Assembly (NCBI GenBank): GCA_023548195.1 | Contig: JAJHZJ010000694.1 | Span: forward strand, 620,001 to 684,000 | Length of the DNA stretch: 64,000 nucleotides | Direction: 5' to 3' | Origin: Bettongia penicillata ogilbyi | Lineage: Eukaryota > Chordata > Mammalia > Diprotodontia > Potoroidae | Notes under the pieces: generated by a model | Told to the model about the DNA's origin: nothing | Databases searched by the model: none | The model's input: the letters and a program-made list of their open reading frames with translations, nothing else | In this document: in pieces, positions 11,481-22,089 of the stretch | How positions within the stretch are numbered: the stretch's first letter is position 1 | How the letters are laid out: every line of letters begins with the position of its first letter | Position numbers and translations under genes: made by a program

Positions 11481-12064
11481 GGCATAATAGTCAGCATGGG
11501 ATTTTGAAATACTACTCTATATTAAATATCTAAGTAATTTGCATTTATTTTCACTCAACATTAAAAGAACTGGATATTACCTTTCTTCTAATAATGGATT
11601 ACATTTTCTAAAGGATCACATTATTTAGAAGTATGCCTTCTAATTTTCTTTTGTCCTACATGGTTTTATTCCCTAGAAATAAATGGACATTGCCTCCCAC
11701 CCCCACCTCATCATTGCTCTTTGCAAGTAAGAAAATAAAATCTAATTCGAAATGAAACAACAAACATTCTAGGAAAGCATGAATTGGTGGGGAAGGGTAT
11801 GCAGCTTTTAAACACAGGATTGAACTAATTGAATCCTACAAAATTTCCCTCCAAATTATTTTCTTCAAAGTCATATTATGTTCTGCCTACTTAGGAAAGG
11901 TTTCCCAAAAACTTCATTGTGATTGATGAGACACATCTAGTCAGACTCCAACTCTGCCTTATCATTAATATCCTTTTAACCTTCATGAAGACAAAAACAG
12001 AGAGGATAAATCAAAACCAAATTCTATAGTGTGAACTGAAAATACAAGCTGTTCAGCCTCACTC

Positions 12065-12185
12065 CCAACACCTTCCATTAGACTGTGAGCTTCTTGAGGC
12101 AGAACCTAACATTTGCCTTTTCTTTATATCCTGAGCTCTTAATACGTTGCCTAGCACACAGCAGGTGCTTAACTTTCTGTATATT
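12065..12185 (+). mobile_element. L2 3' end
   Basis: The sequence 'attagactgtgagcttcttgaggcagaacctaacatttgcc...gagctcttaatacgttgcctagcacacagcaggtgcttaac' is a near-textbook L2 terminus. Confidence 0.85.
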
Positions 12186-12334
12186 CCATGTCTCCCTTCT
12201 CTTCATCCCGATCATGCAATTTTATGAAGCTAAAATTTAATTCTAAAAGTCTAAAACTATAAAACAATATGGAATCCTTACAAAACGATTAGAATTCTGC
12301 CAGGAAAAGAAGTTAAGTAGTTTATGGCCTCTTA

Positions 12335-12475
12335 TTTTATTTTCTTCCTTGAAAGTGCTTTATCAGATTATAAACTCCTGAAAGGCAGGAACTGTCTTTT
12401 GTCTCTTTTTGTATCACCAATACTTAGCACAATACTTGTCACATAATATTGACTATTTATTGGAAGTCAGTTTGT
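12335..12475 (+). mobile_element. L2 3' end
   Basis: A second independent L2 terminus 150 bp from the previous one, in the same orientation: 'attataaactcctgaaaggcaggaactgtcttttg...caatacttagcacaatacttgtcacataa'. Confidence 0.75.
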
Positions 12476-13072
12476 TGATTGACTTTCAACAAAGGTATCT
12501 CAAATTTTGTCTTTACTATTAAAAACTGTTGTACTGGGGTTTGTGGCTGGTGGGGGGGGATGGGGAGGAGGAACCAATGGAGAAGGCTTCTGGATTATGA
12601 ATTCATTAGTATAAGAAACATATTATTGAAACTCGCCACCACAGAGACGATCAGCAACCGAAAAATAAAGTCTTAGTTCACTGAGAAGTTAAGTGACTTG
12701 CTCACTTGCCTCTTGGCTAATAATGTGTGTCCAAGGTGAGATTTGACTCCCAGAGTGACCTGCTATCAACCATCTTTTCCTGCCTCTCATTAAAATTTTA
12801 TGAGAGCATTAACAAACACTGTGTTTTATTTGTTATTATAAGTAACCTCTTTCTTCTCCCTAAGTTTCAGACATCACACATTATATCTGGGCTGGATGCC
12901 TGAAGATGTCTTTGAAGATATTATTTCATTAGCTGTACATTTGACAGTTGGAAGAAGAAATAGCAACTCCCCAAATCCTCACCCTTAAGTATTTTCAAGG
13001 TTCAATGGAAATTTGGCTTAGTGCATATTGGCATCTCTCAAATGACCATCTACTAAAGTCGCTTCTTTTATG

Positions 13073-13110
13073 AAAGACTGTCTCAGAAAACAAAGACTGT
13101 CTCAGAAAAC
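13073..13110. repeat. Perfect 19-bp tandem duplication
   Basis: The unit 'aaagactgtctcagaaaac' occurs twice in direct succession with no mismatch (13,073-13,091 and 13,092-13,110), indicating a recent slippage or short duplication event. Confidence 0.95.
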
Positions 13111-13404
13111 AATTATTTCTTTTTATGCTTCTCCTAGCTTACTCAAAGAGAAGAAACTACAGGGAGTTTGATTAGTATCACAAATAGATCTAAGAGTATT
13201 ATTAAAGGAAGATAACTAAGCCGAGATAATCAGCCCTTCAGCTTTGGTTCCTAATCAGATAGTTCTTTGATTTTTGTTGGCTTTTAAAACATTTCAATAC
13301 CTCTTCCTGGCCTACATTCTAAAACTTTGAGCAAATGCCTTCATAAAAATGTGTACTGAGTTTATATCTGTGTTGTGTCTAGCAAGTAACTGGAATTGAT
13401 CAAA

Positions 13405-13525
13405 TTCACTTTCACATTCATTCAGCACCTATTCGGTACATGACAATATTCAAGGCACTGAGATAACAAAGATAGAAATGAATTAAGTCAAAATCCTCAA
13501 AGACCTTACGTTCTTCTGGGAGGAC
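13405..13525 (-). mobile_element. L2 3' end, reverse orientation
   Basis: The sequence 'cattcattcagcacctattcggtacatgacaatattcaaggcactgagataacaaagatagaaatg...cctcaaagaccttacgttcttctggg' is the reversed L2 terminus. The GATA microsatellite starts at its right side. Confidence 0.75.
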
Positions 13526-13526
13526 A

Positions 13527-13527
13527 C

Positions 13528-13607
<80 letters not shown>

Positions 13608-13625
13608 CAGATAGATAGATATACA
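13527..13625. repeat. (GATA)n microsatellite
   Basis: About 23 GATA/TAGA units carry a single GACA interruption near the right end. The 111-codon minus-strand frame that reads ...YLSIYLSI... is translated from this array and is not a gene. Confidence 0.98.
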
Positions 13626-13649
13626 CATATATACATATATATGCAAATA

Positions 13650-15690
13650 CGCAAATGCAGAAATATATACAAATTGAAAGAAAGCAGTTTCACAAGGGAT
13701 AAAGTGTTACTAACTATGGGAAATGTAAAAGGTCTTAATGAAGAAGGTGGCACTTAAGCTATATTTTCAAGGAATCTATGAGAAGGAAGTACATTCCACA
13801 AATGGGAAAGGGGGCAGAGTTCATCACCCTAGCTTCTAAAAACTATGAATTCTTTCCTTCTCTCTTCATATCCACATTGTAGCTAAAGACAAAAGTTGGC
13901 TAACATCCACACAGGGAAGACCTATTAGCAACGATTATGAAAGAATCAATGATAAAATAACTGTCTCCAATGTCAAGTCAATTGTTTGTTTAACTCAGCT
14001 CCTCTCCTTTCACTAAAGTCAATAATACTTGTCATTAAATGATGTCTTTAAGTGTTTGAAAATAATGTATGAATTTCAGTCTTGCACTTGAATTCATGCA
14101 CGCACTTCAATGGCCATCCACACACCAGTGTTCTAGAAATCCTATACCATGGTAGGACAGAAAGTAAATCTTTACCACATTGTTGATGGTTAGGCAAAAG
14201 ATCCCTGTCTGTGTCTGCAAACCACAATAAAAAACATAAACCATAAATGTTATGATCTCAAAGTTACCGTCTTTAGGGCAAATCTTTGAAATTGTCAATT
14301 TGACTTCATTTTTGGTGGAGGATTTTTAACACTTGCTGATTTGAATGGGCAATAGATCAGTAGCCTGACTGTCAGCATTGAAATAGGAAAAGATAATGAA
14401 GAAAATGTCACATTAGGTAGACCTCTATCAAGGACTTATGGGAAGACCTCAACAATAATCCAATGACAGCGAGGCAATTTCAACCAATGGAAGTACCAAT
14501 ATCAGTGAGGTGACAGAGTCACTGAAATTCCAAAGTATATTCTGAGGAGGAAGTTTTGATTGACTCAGTTGAGAAGGACAATCTGACCATTTGAAAGATC
14601 TCCTAATGTATAGTCTTCTAATGTGTAACAGAGGATAATCCCGTATTGCCACAGTTCAAGCCTTGGGCTATTTTCAGAAATGCATATTTATTTCTGACTT
14701 GCAAACGGCTACTGGCAAATTGGCAGCAACAGTTTACATTATAGTGAGTAATAATGAATGAAACTAGAATTATTGTTTCTCCCTCCATCCCCACAGAAGA
14801 TTAACTGGCTATTATTCGCAATGTTGTTACCATGATTTCAAGAAGTATGGGACCTCCTGTAATAATCACTGAAATACCTTAGACATGAATTTTATTTCCT
14901 TAACTCATTAATCCAGACTATCCCCAACTAAAAATAATAATGATAAGGAAAGAAGATCATCATTGCAATAAATCTCTTCTTCCCAGGTATAACCAGAATA
15001 AGAATGGACTTATTTCCAAGTTTTCAGTGACAAAGGAGATAGTGAATGAAGCATCCACCATTTTACCTTTTCAGCATATGACATCCAAAAGCTTTGTATC
15101 TTAGACAATTAAGTTGAAATTAAGTTCATCAAACACTAAAATAGGATACCCGAAGAATTAGAAGAGGGAGAGAAATGAAAATACAAAGAAAACCTCTTTT
15201 TATGAATTGTTCTCTGCCCCCATATTACAATGCAATTCTAATATGTGCTGTCGGGAAGAGGGAGGAATGAAATGAAAAGTTTAAAGGCAGCAACAGGGCA
15301 AAAGTACATGTAGGTAAACAGTAGTATTTGAATGACCATTCTTTGTTAGATTCTTTTCTTTCTCTCTCCCTTTTGCCTTTCTTTCACCTATCACCAAAAG
15401 TTTGTCAGCAGAGACAATGCTCTAAATAAGGAGAATGATGGGAAGAATCATATAAAATGAAATTTAATATATGCCCCCAAGTTATTAGATAACACAAGTT
15501 CTAGTCTTGAGTCAAAAAAAAAACTGCATGAGTAGAAGATGGGAGATTTGTTGCTAGAAATCAATTTCTATGAAAAAGGGCACCTTGTTTAACTGTTAGC
15601 TAAGCATGAGTTAACGGTGAGACACAAAGCCAAAATGAGTGCAATATTATGTTACATTAATAATAGAAACACAGTCTACAAAATGATGAA
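13650..15690. other. No gene or confident repeat recognised
   Basis: AT-rich intron sequence without a recognised transposon over about 2 kb. The open frames of 63 and 67 codons lack splice context or domains. Confidence 0.4.
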
Positions 15691-15692
15691 GA

Positions 15693-15942
15693 CAGCTAGC
15701 TGGTAAAGTGGATAGAGTGCTGGCCCTGGAATCAGGAGAACCTGAATTGAAATTCAGTCTCAGACACTTACAAGCTGTATGATCATGAGTAAGTCACTTG
15801 ACCCTATTTGCCTCAGTTTCTCATCTGTAGAATGAGTTGGAAAAGGAAATGGGAAACCACTCCAGTATCTTTGCCAAGGAAACCCCAAGTGGGATCATGG
15901 AGAGTGAGACACAACTGAAACAACTCAACAGTAACAACTATA
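15693..15942 (+). mobile_element. Marsupial tRNA-headed SINE, full-length type
   Basis: All blocks are present: 'agctagctggtaaagtggatagagtgctggccctggaatcaggagaacctgaattgaaattcag', 'acttacaagctgtatgatcatgagtaagtcacttg', 'gaatgagttggaaaaggaaatgggaaaccactccagtatctttgccaaggaaaccccaagtggg' and 'gagacacaactgaaacaactcaacag'. The 71-codon frame from 15,837 is inside it. Confidence 0.92.
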
Positions 15943-15944
15943 GA

Positions 15945-16480
15945 ATGATGGAGGTGACAGTCCTGTTGACCTGGTCAGTCCAAGAGATTTATTGCATTGA
16001 GTCTGGGGCACTATATTTTGTGAACCACATAATGAATCTGGAGAATGTCTAGAAAATGATCAGCATGGTGAGGGGACTACAACTCATGCAGTACTAGAAT
16101 CAGATGAAGACACTAGTCTGTTGAGCCTGAAAAAGAGAAGTATATAAGGGAACACACTGGGTCTTTTCAGGAATTCAAAGGTACCTCCTATTAAACATCA
16201 TGTTGAAAAGGGATTAAAATCTTTCTGTGTGTCCACTAAGAGCAGAACTAGGAACAACAACAGGTAGAAGTTACAGGAACAGAAATTTCTGCTTGATGTA
16301 AGGAAAACATTTTGAAACAATCTAAGCTATCCCAAAGCGGAATGGACTCTCCCTGATGGAAGTTCCCCAATAGCTGTTGGGTAACCATTTGCCAGGAATA
16401 ATGTAGAAGAGATTCCTGGGGAGATAGAAGTTTGACTAGATGATCTCAGAGATTCTTTCCAATTCTGATTCTGTCCTTTT
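15945..16480 (+). mobile_element. CR1/L3-type LINE 3' region
   Basis: It shares its order of blocks with the copy at 7.3 kb: 'gaatgtctagaaaatgatcagcatggtgaggggactac', 'gttgagcctgaaaaagagaag', 'gcagaactaggaacaacaacaggtagaagttacaggaac', 'caaagcggaatggactctccctgatgg' and 'agtttgactagatgatctcagagattctttccaattctgattctg'. Confidence 0.75.
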
Positions 16481-16484
16481 CATA

Positions 16485-17340
16485 GCATATCAGTAAAATT
16501 TATATCAAATATGACAAGATTCTCTAGCTATGTTACATACACAAACAGAAGAAAATCAGTTCTGTACCAATAATTCCTAAATAGTCAATGGCAGTTCAAG
16601 ACCAGTAGTCCTAAAAGTAGTTTTTAAAGTGATTTCATGTGAAGAAAGCATAACCATCCTATCATCATAATGTTAAAATTAAATACTGGTTATTAACAAT
16701 GGTTTTGAGAAATAAACAAATATTAGCTTCACCAATGTGTTTGTAAATTCATGAAAACACTCAGCACCATTAATCTTCCCATTTTTCCTTTAGCAATTTA
16801 TTATTTAGGGCTCAGCTTTAGAAAGGAAAAAATATTCCTTTGTAAATTATTTCTAATGTGACTGTTGGTATCAGGGTCAAAAAATCAATTAGCAATGATG
16901 TCCTACTTCCTAAAATAAAAGTCCTTTGGTAAATATGTAAAGATTATTCCATTTTCTTTTTACAATTTTTGGGACTCTGTCATCAAAGCTATGTAACCTT
17001 TTTCAGCCTTGACACTGCATAAAGAAAAATGTAAACAATTCCATTAGCACTGAGGCATGTGTATTCAGTCTATGTTTCTTGACCACATGTTATTTTCACT
17101 CTCTAGCTTTAATACTTAATTTTAATCATGAAAAATACAACTTTATTTTTATTTCATAATTAAGAATTTATTTTGACATTAACAATAGATCATACTTTCA
17201 ATGATTAAGTGATAATTTTTTAAAAGAGCATGTGTTAAAGGAACTACAGAATCAAATTCTATCAAGGACTGGGTGGAATATACGGTAACTATTTTATCTA
17301 TAAACACCATCAATTCTGTTAGCTTGACCTGTGCTGCAGA
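16485..17340. other. No gene or repeat recognised
   Basis: The sequence is AT-rich and unassigned. No exon-like feature is visible on either strand. Confidence 0.4.
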
Positions 17341-17344
17341 AAGA

Positions 17345-17500
17345 AAAGTACACAGGCTTTTAGAGTTGGAAGAAACCTTAGAGATTATTGAATCAAACCA
17401 TCTCATTTTATAGATGAAGAAACTGGGACCTTAAGTGGTTAAGTGACAGTTTCCACATTGTACAGTTGGTTAATGGCAGAACCATAAATAAAACCAAAGC
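17345..17500 (-). mobile_element. THER1/MIR SINE, reverse orientation
   Basis: The order 'cttttagagttggaagaaaccttagagattattgaatcaaaccatctcattttatagatgaagaaactgggaccttaagtggttaagtgac' is the reversed SINE tail and core. Confidence 0.75.
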
Positions 17501-17504
17501 TGTA

Positions 17505-18455
17505 ACCAAGGTGGTACACCTGGAGTTTTAGCTTAGGGTACTGAAGTTTGAGGGTATGAAAATTTGATACATGTACTTCATCAGTAGAAATCTCTCTGGT
17601 AACCAGTTCTGCCATCTCATTCTAGTGAATTTGTCTTAGTTCATTCTAGCATTATTTTCATATTTACAAAGTGATTTGACGGCATGATTCCTACTATTAT
17701 TTACTCAGGAGATATTTTGAGTAGCCAGTCCCAAGTTGATCCCAAAATTGCTTGCCACAGCTCTGAATACAAGGGATGGAGTATTAGAAAATTCACCTGA
17801 TTGACAATTATTACTGAAAATATTCTCTCCTTCAACACTAAACCATCTTTTGACAGTTTTCCTGTCTTCTCCCAGAAATCCACATAAATAGTGTTCTCTA
17901 CTAGTTCTGGGCCAGTTATCCAAAGAACCATCTAAATCTAAGCCAAGAACATGTGACAAAAGAGAAGGGGGGGTGCTCTTTTATCATTAACATCCTACTC
18001 ATCCAAAGTCTCAATGTTGAGAAAAAGACAAAATGTGTATGAAAATATGGACAACTTTTAATGATCACTAATAAAAATGTTATCTCCCCAAAGACATGGG
18101 TCACACAAGCACCTATTCTGTACAATAATAAGGGTTGATGTTGGTCAGAACTAAAACAGATATTTAGGCGGCAAATTCTCTGCAATTGTGCTTCTAGAGA
18201 TCTTTTCCTATTTCCCCTCATGTGGTTCTTTAGAGCATCCATCAATCACCCTGGGTTTTGGCATCTGTTCTACTTGGCTTTCTGTCACTGTACACACTTT
18301 TGTATGTTTTCTAATGCACCACTGATTTGTTTCATCTTAAAACTTGGTATCTAAAAATAAAATCATGCTGAACATATTCCTTTGAATATTAACTTTAAAA
18401 AATAGATTAATCTTTTGGAAATAAACAAATATGAATGATAAATTTAGCATGTAGC

Positions 18456-18460
<5 letters not shown>
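17505..18460. other. No gene recognised
   Basis: Three overlapping minus-strand open frames between 17,701 and 18,245 (76 to 109 codons) show no domain, no codon-use signal that can be judged by eye and no consistent start. They are treated as chance. Confidence 0.4.

Positions 18461-18461
<1 letters not shown>

Positions 18462-18493
<32 letters not shown>
18462..18493. repeat. Poly(A) run of 32 bases
   Basis: An uninterrupted A tract. The sequence to its left has no recognisable LINE or SINE end, so it may be either a homopolymer or the tail of an unrecognised retrotransposed copy. Confidence 0.95.
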
Positions 18494-18494
<1 letters not shown>

Positions 18495-18499
18495 AAGAA

Positions 18500-21060
18500 A
18501 TTCCAAAATGCTGGAATTACTACCCTTTCCTTTCTGTTTATCCTTTTAAAAAAATTAAGCACATATTTTATAATTTCTTTATTTTAAAAATTTAAAGGTT
18601 TAGTGAGCCTGTCAAGAATCAGTCTTATTATGTCCTGGGGACTTTAAAATGAAACTGCAATTCATTCATTTTCCACATTAAATTCCTATTTTTTTAAAGG
18701 CATAGCAAGAATTTCTTCCTCATCAAAAGAGATGAAACCAAAAATGATAAATAATATGATACGATGTCATGTACAAACTACTGTTTTCAGCAAATGGCCC
18801 AGAAGAGTAACTGCCATTTATTCTTCTTCTATCTGATAATATGATATATTACTGACAATGTTTCCTCCTCCAGCATCCACAACACTTGGTTCCCCTTTCC
18901 TCTCTCTTCTTGTAGGAGTCCAAAAATCTAGTAGAAGGATCACCAGTCCTTGAATAGTTGTTTAGCCAAGCAGCCATCCAAGATTGGTATTGGAACACCA
19001 TTCCGCACACCAGAGTGGCACTGTGTTTCCATATTGCCCTGAAAGGATTACATATGCAAACAAATAGGCGTTTGAGTTACACTGAATAATGAGGCAAACA
19101 GCAGTTTATAAAGTGCAGTCATTCTATGCCACATTTCATTTTGGAAGAAGGAGGGCTACAGCCAACTGCAAACAATTACAGAATTGTCAATGGAATTCAA
19201 TAAATGTTGTTTAAAAAAAAAACCTAATTATTTGTTACAATAACCAGCTACTACTGCCACTTTGTATTTGGAGATTTGTAAACTACTTCCATTCGGAATG
19301 TAATTGATTTCATTTTTATCATTTGCTCAAGTTTATGTGGTTGTCCTCATCCTAAGAGATGATAACATCTATTTTCAGCAAATTATACATTATAATTCCT
19401 CATTCAAAAGCTTTAACAGAAAACAAAATGCTAATTTATGCTGTAAACGAAACTCCAGAAACATAATCACTCATTGTTAACACTGGGGACTAAACTGAAA
19501 CTGGAAATAATAAACTACACCAAAATGTGGGTTTGTTTAGAGACCCCCCCTCCCCGCCCACCCCACATGTTTCTGTTTTGTTTTTAGACAACCAGCACAA
19601 TTTCCAACACTCTTACAGGCAGGTGATTAAATGACTCTCTCACCTTCTTCCAGATACAAACCAGACTTTTCCTTTGCCCCTCAGCTATTATCTGCAGCAC
19701 TATATTTCAAACTACAAGAATATTTGCTCACAAAGCAAACAGAAGTGTAAGCTGAAAAAGGGAGCACATTAAAGGCCCACACCTGCTTTTCCACATTTCA
19801 TTAGGCTGCTTCCTCTACATTTTCCCTTTACATCAGCGGTCTTCTTTCCTGCATGCTTCCCCTGTGCTGGTACCCCTCAGTGATACCTTCTGGTCATGGT
19901 GAGCCTATCTGAATAACAAGTTTCTATCCTGCTTCCGGGAAAATTTAAAACGAATAAGTTGTCAGAGAAATGCAGAAATTTGGGGTAAATTAGGTCAATT
20001 AACCATTCTAACCTCAATAACATTAAATATGCTACTGGCCCCTTTTGGAAACAGTCTGCTTTATTTCAATAACATTCCTGAAGTTAACAATATGTACCAC
20101 CACCCAGCATTCCCTTGCCCTATTTCTTGATAGCATAGAAAAGAAATATTTAAATACAGTTATTATCTCAAAAATGGGAATTCTTTGAAGTGACCCAAAA
20201 GTCACACTGCCTTATGTAGTAAATCATTTTACTGCTGCCCTTTTATTTAATGCCCTCTGCAGTACACATTTATCTCCACACTGGCAAAGTGTGCTCATTG
20301 ATTTCCTATGGTCTCTCTGGAAGAAAGTCCTGCTTCCTTGATGATGAGTACAAAGGGTGGGTGACCCCATTCTCATTCCAATGCAAACCCTGCACTTTTA
20401 CATTTCCGCTAGGGCCACATGAACGGGCAACCAGCTAAGAACTCTCTGCCCTCTTCTTCCAGAAAGCCTTGCTATAACTACTGACATTTAATGTTTTTTT
20501 CCGCCTTCATACAACTATATTTCTGAAGATCACAATATAATGTTGGAACTACCAAAAGGTATTAGTTCATCATGGGCACAAATGTTACCTGGTGATTTAA
20601 TACAGTGGAAACTATTACCATGTGGTTCATTATTGCAAAGATAAACTGCAGCCCAAATTATCTCCCCTGAAACATATCTACTTATAGTAAATGCCTAACA
20701 TAACACGGGCAATCCACAATATTCCTCAATACTAGAATTATGTAAGCATCCCAGTGATGTGAGTCTGCAATGTTAAACCACTTATTGTGCAGAACAAATT
20801 TTGGGCAAGTATTTATCAGTGACATTTCCCCATTATCTGTGTTATTTTGGCTAAATAGAGAATTTGCACCTCCACTTCAATCACCCCTATTTGTCAAAGT
20901 AAATCTAAAACTAAAGAATGTTTTCTGATGTTAAGTTCAGATGAGGGAACCAAACCTACTCCTTGTGTCTTCAATGGTCAACTCAGTCAAACAACTGCTT
21001 GGTTCAGTCAACAAACCAGCCAGTTCAAATGGAATGAAAAAAGGATTTAAGTCAATTCAG
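18500..21060. other. Repeat-poor intron interval without recognised genes
   Basis: About 2.5 kb with no recognisable SINE, L1 or L2, in contrast to the dense repeats on either side. A C-rich block occurs near 19,540-19,565. Low repeat content within a first intron is a weak hint of constrained regulatory sequence; only a cross-species alignment can show it. Confidence 0.4.
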
Positions 21061-21064
21061 CAGA

Positions 21065-21905
21065 CATAGCCTTGTTCAAAATCAATCTACAAGCATTTAT
21101 TAAGTACTTCCTATGTGTTTGGAAGCAGCCTTATAACTGAGTCCAAGTTTTACAGAACAAATCTTTTTATTAAGGGGATTTGTTCTATGATGTTTGGATT
21201 CAGTCAAAGGGCAGCACTTGAGGACCTAGAGGGCCACATGTGGCCTCAAGGCTGAACGTGCTCCACCCTGTGCTAAGTACTGAGGATACAGAAAAAGGTA
21301 AACATGTGACCCTTGGCATCAAGGAGTTCATGCTCTAATGGAGGAAATAATATATAAACAACTATAAACACAAGATACAACCAGTGTCCACAGGAAGTAA
21401 TCTTAAAGAAAAGGCACTCATTCAGTCATTCAACACTCATTCCTGAAGCACCTAAAGGAATCTGTTCCTACCTTAAAGGAGTGGGGGGAAGGGGAAGAAC
21501 AGGGAAAGACTGGAAATGAAACCAGTTGTTTGGGGGAGAAAACATGCATATAGCTATATCCAAAGCAGGGGTGGGTGATTGGTGAACCCCTCCCATTGAG
21601 CTGACCGTGGAAGGAAGCTAGGGATTCTATGAGGGGGCAATGAGGAGGCAGCCTATTTATTCAAAGACACAGAGATAGGAAATGAAATGTTGTATGCTGG
21701 GAACCACATGTAAGCCAGTTGAGTTTGAACTCAGAGAGAATGATGGAGAATAGCATGCAATAAACCTACAATAGTGGGCTAGAGCCAGGTTGGGAAAGGG
21801 CTTTGAATGCAAAGCAGGAATTGAAATTTTACAATACAGACAAGAAGGCCCTGATAAAGCTTCTTGGGCAATGGAGTGGCATAACTGAACTATGTTTTAG
21901 CTAAA
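21065..21905 (-). mobile_element. L2 LINE, reverse orientation, interrupted by a hAT element
   Basis: The reversed L2 terminus starts at 'aagcatttattaagtacttcctatgtg', breaks, and resumes at 21,271 with 'tgtgctaagtactgaggatacagaaaaagg...catcaaggagttcatgctctaatgg'. It continues through 'gaaagggctttgaatgcaaagcaggaattgaaattttac', which is the L2 region normally read on the other strand as '...catttcaaagccctt'. The interruption is the element at 21,118-21,270. Confidence 0.75.
21118..21270. mobile_element. Nonautonomous hAT element, left end degraded, internal foldback
   Basis: The right end 'gaacgtgctccaccctg' is, reversed, a CAGGGTGGAGC... terminus typical of hAT/Charlie elements. The preceding 'cacttgaggacctagagggccacatgtggcctcaagg' is the usual subterminal block. 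Inside, 21,136-21,162 and 21,178-21,204 are 27-bp inverted arms matching at 21 of 27 positions around a 15-bp loop. No matching left terminus or clean 8-bp duplication is visible. Confidence 0.65.
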
Positions 21906-22085
21906 ATAAGATCACAGAATCATATGGAGAGAGAGCTAAAAGGGGTCTTTAAAAATACCTAATCCATATTTTTACAGAGAAACTGAGGCCCAGAGAAGTG
22001 AAGGCCCAGTGACATACATAGTAACTGGTAGAGCTGGGACACAAACCGAGGTTTTTTCACTCCAACGTCAGTCCCATCTAGTTGT
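21906..22085 (-). mobile_element. THER1/MIR SINE, reverse orientation
   Basis: The sequence 'atcacagaatcatatggagagagagctaaaaggggtctttaaaaatacctaatcc', then 'tttttacagagaaactgaggcccagagaag', then 'cactccaacgtcagtcccatctag' is the reversed SINE. Confidence 0.8.
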
Positions 22086-22089
22086 TTAA

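Noticed and set aside
13527..13625. Regular repeats as a CRISPR array
   Set aside because: A 4-bp unit without spacers in a vertebrate genome is a microsatellite.
13418..13753. 111-codon minus-strand frame with repeated YLSI
   Set aside because: It is the GATA microsatellite translated.
15693..15770. SINE heads as tRNA genes
   Set aside because: The A- and B-box-like segments are inside dispersed SINEs and cannot fold as a full cloverleaf with correct anticodon arm.
18462..18493. Poly(A) run as the end of a processed pseudogene
   Set aside because: No reading frame or gene-like sequence was recognised on the left, and no target duplication was found.
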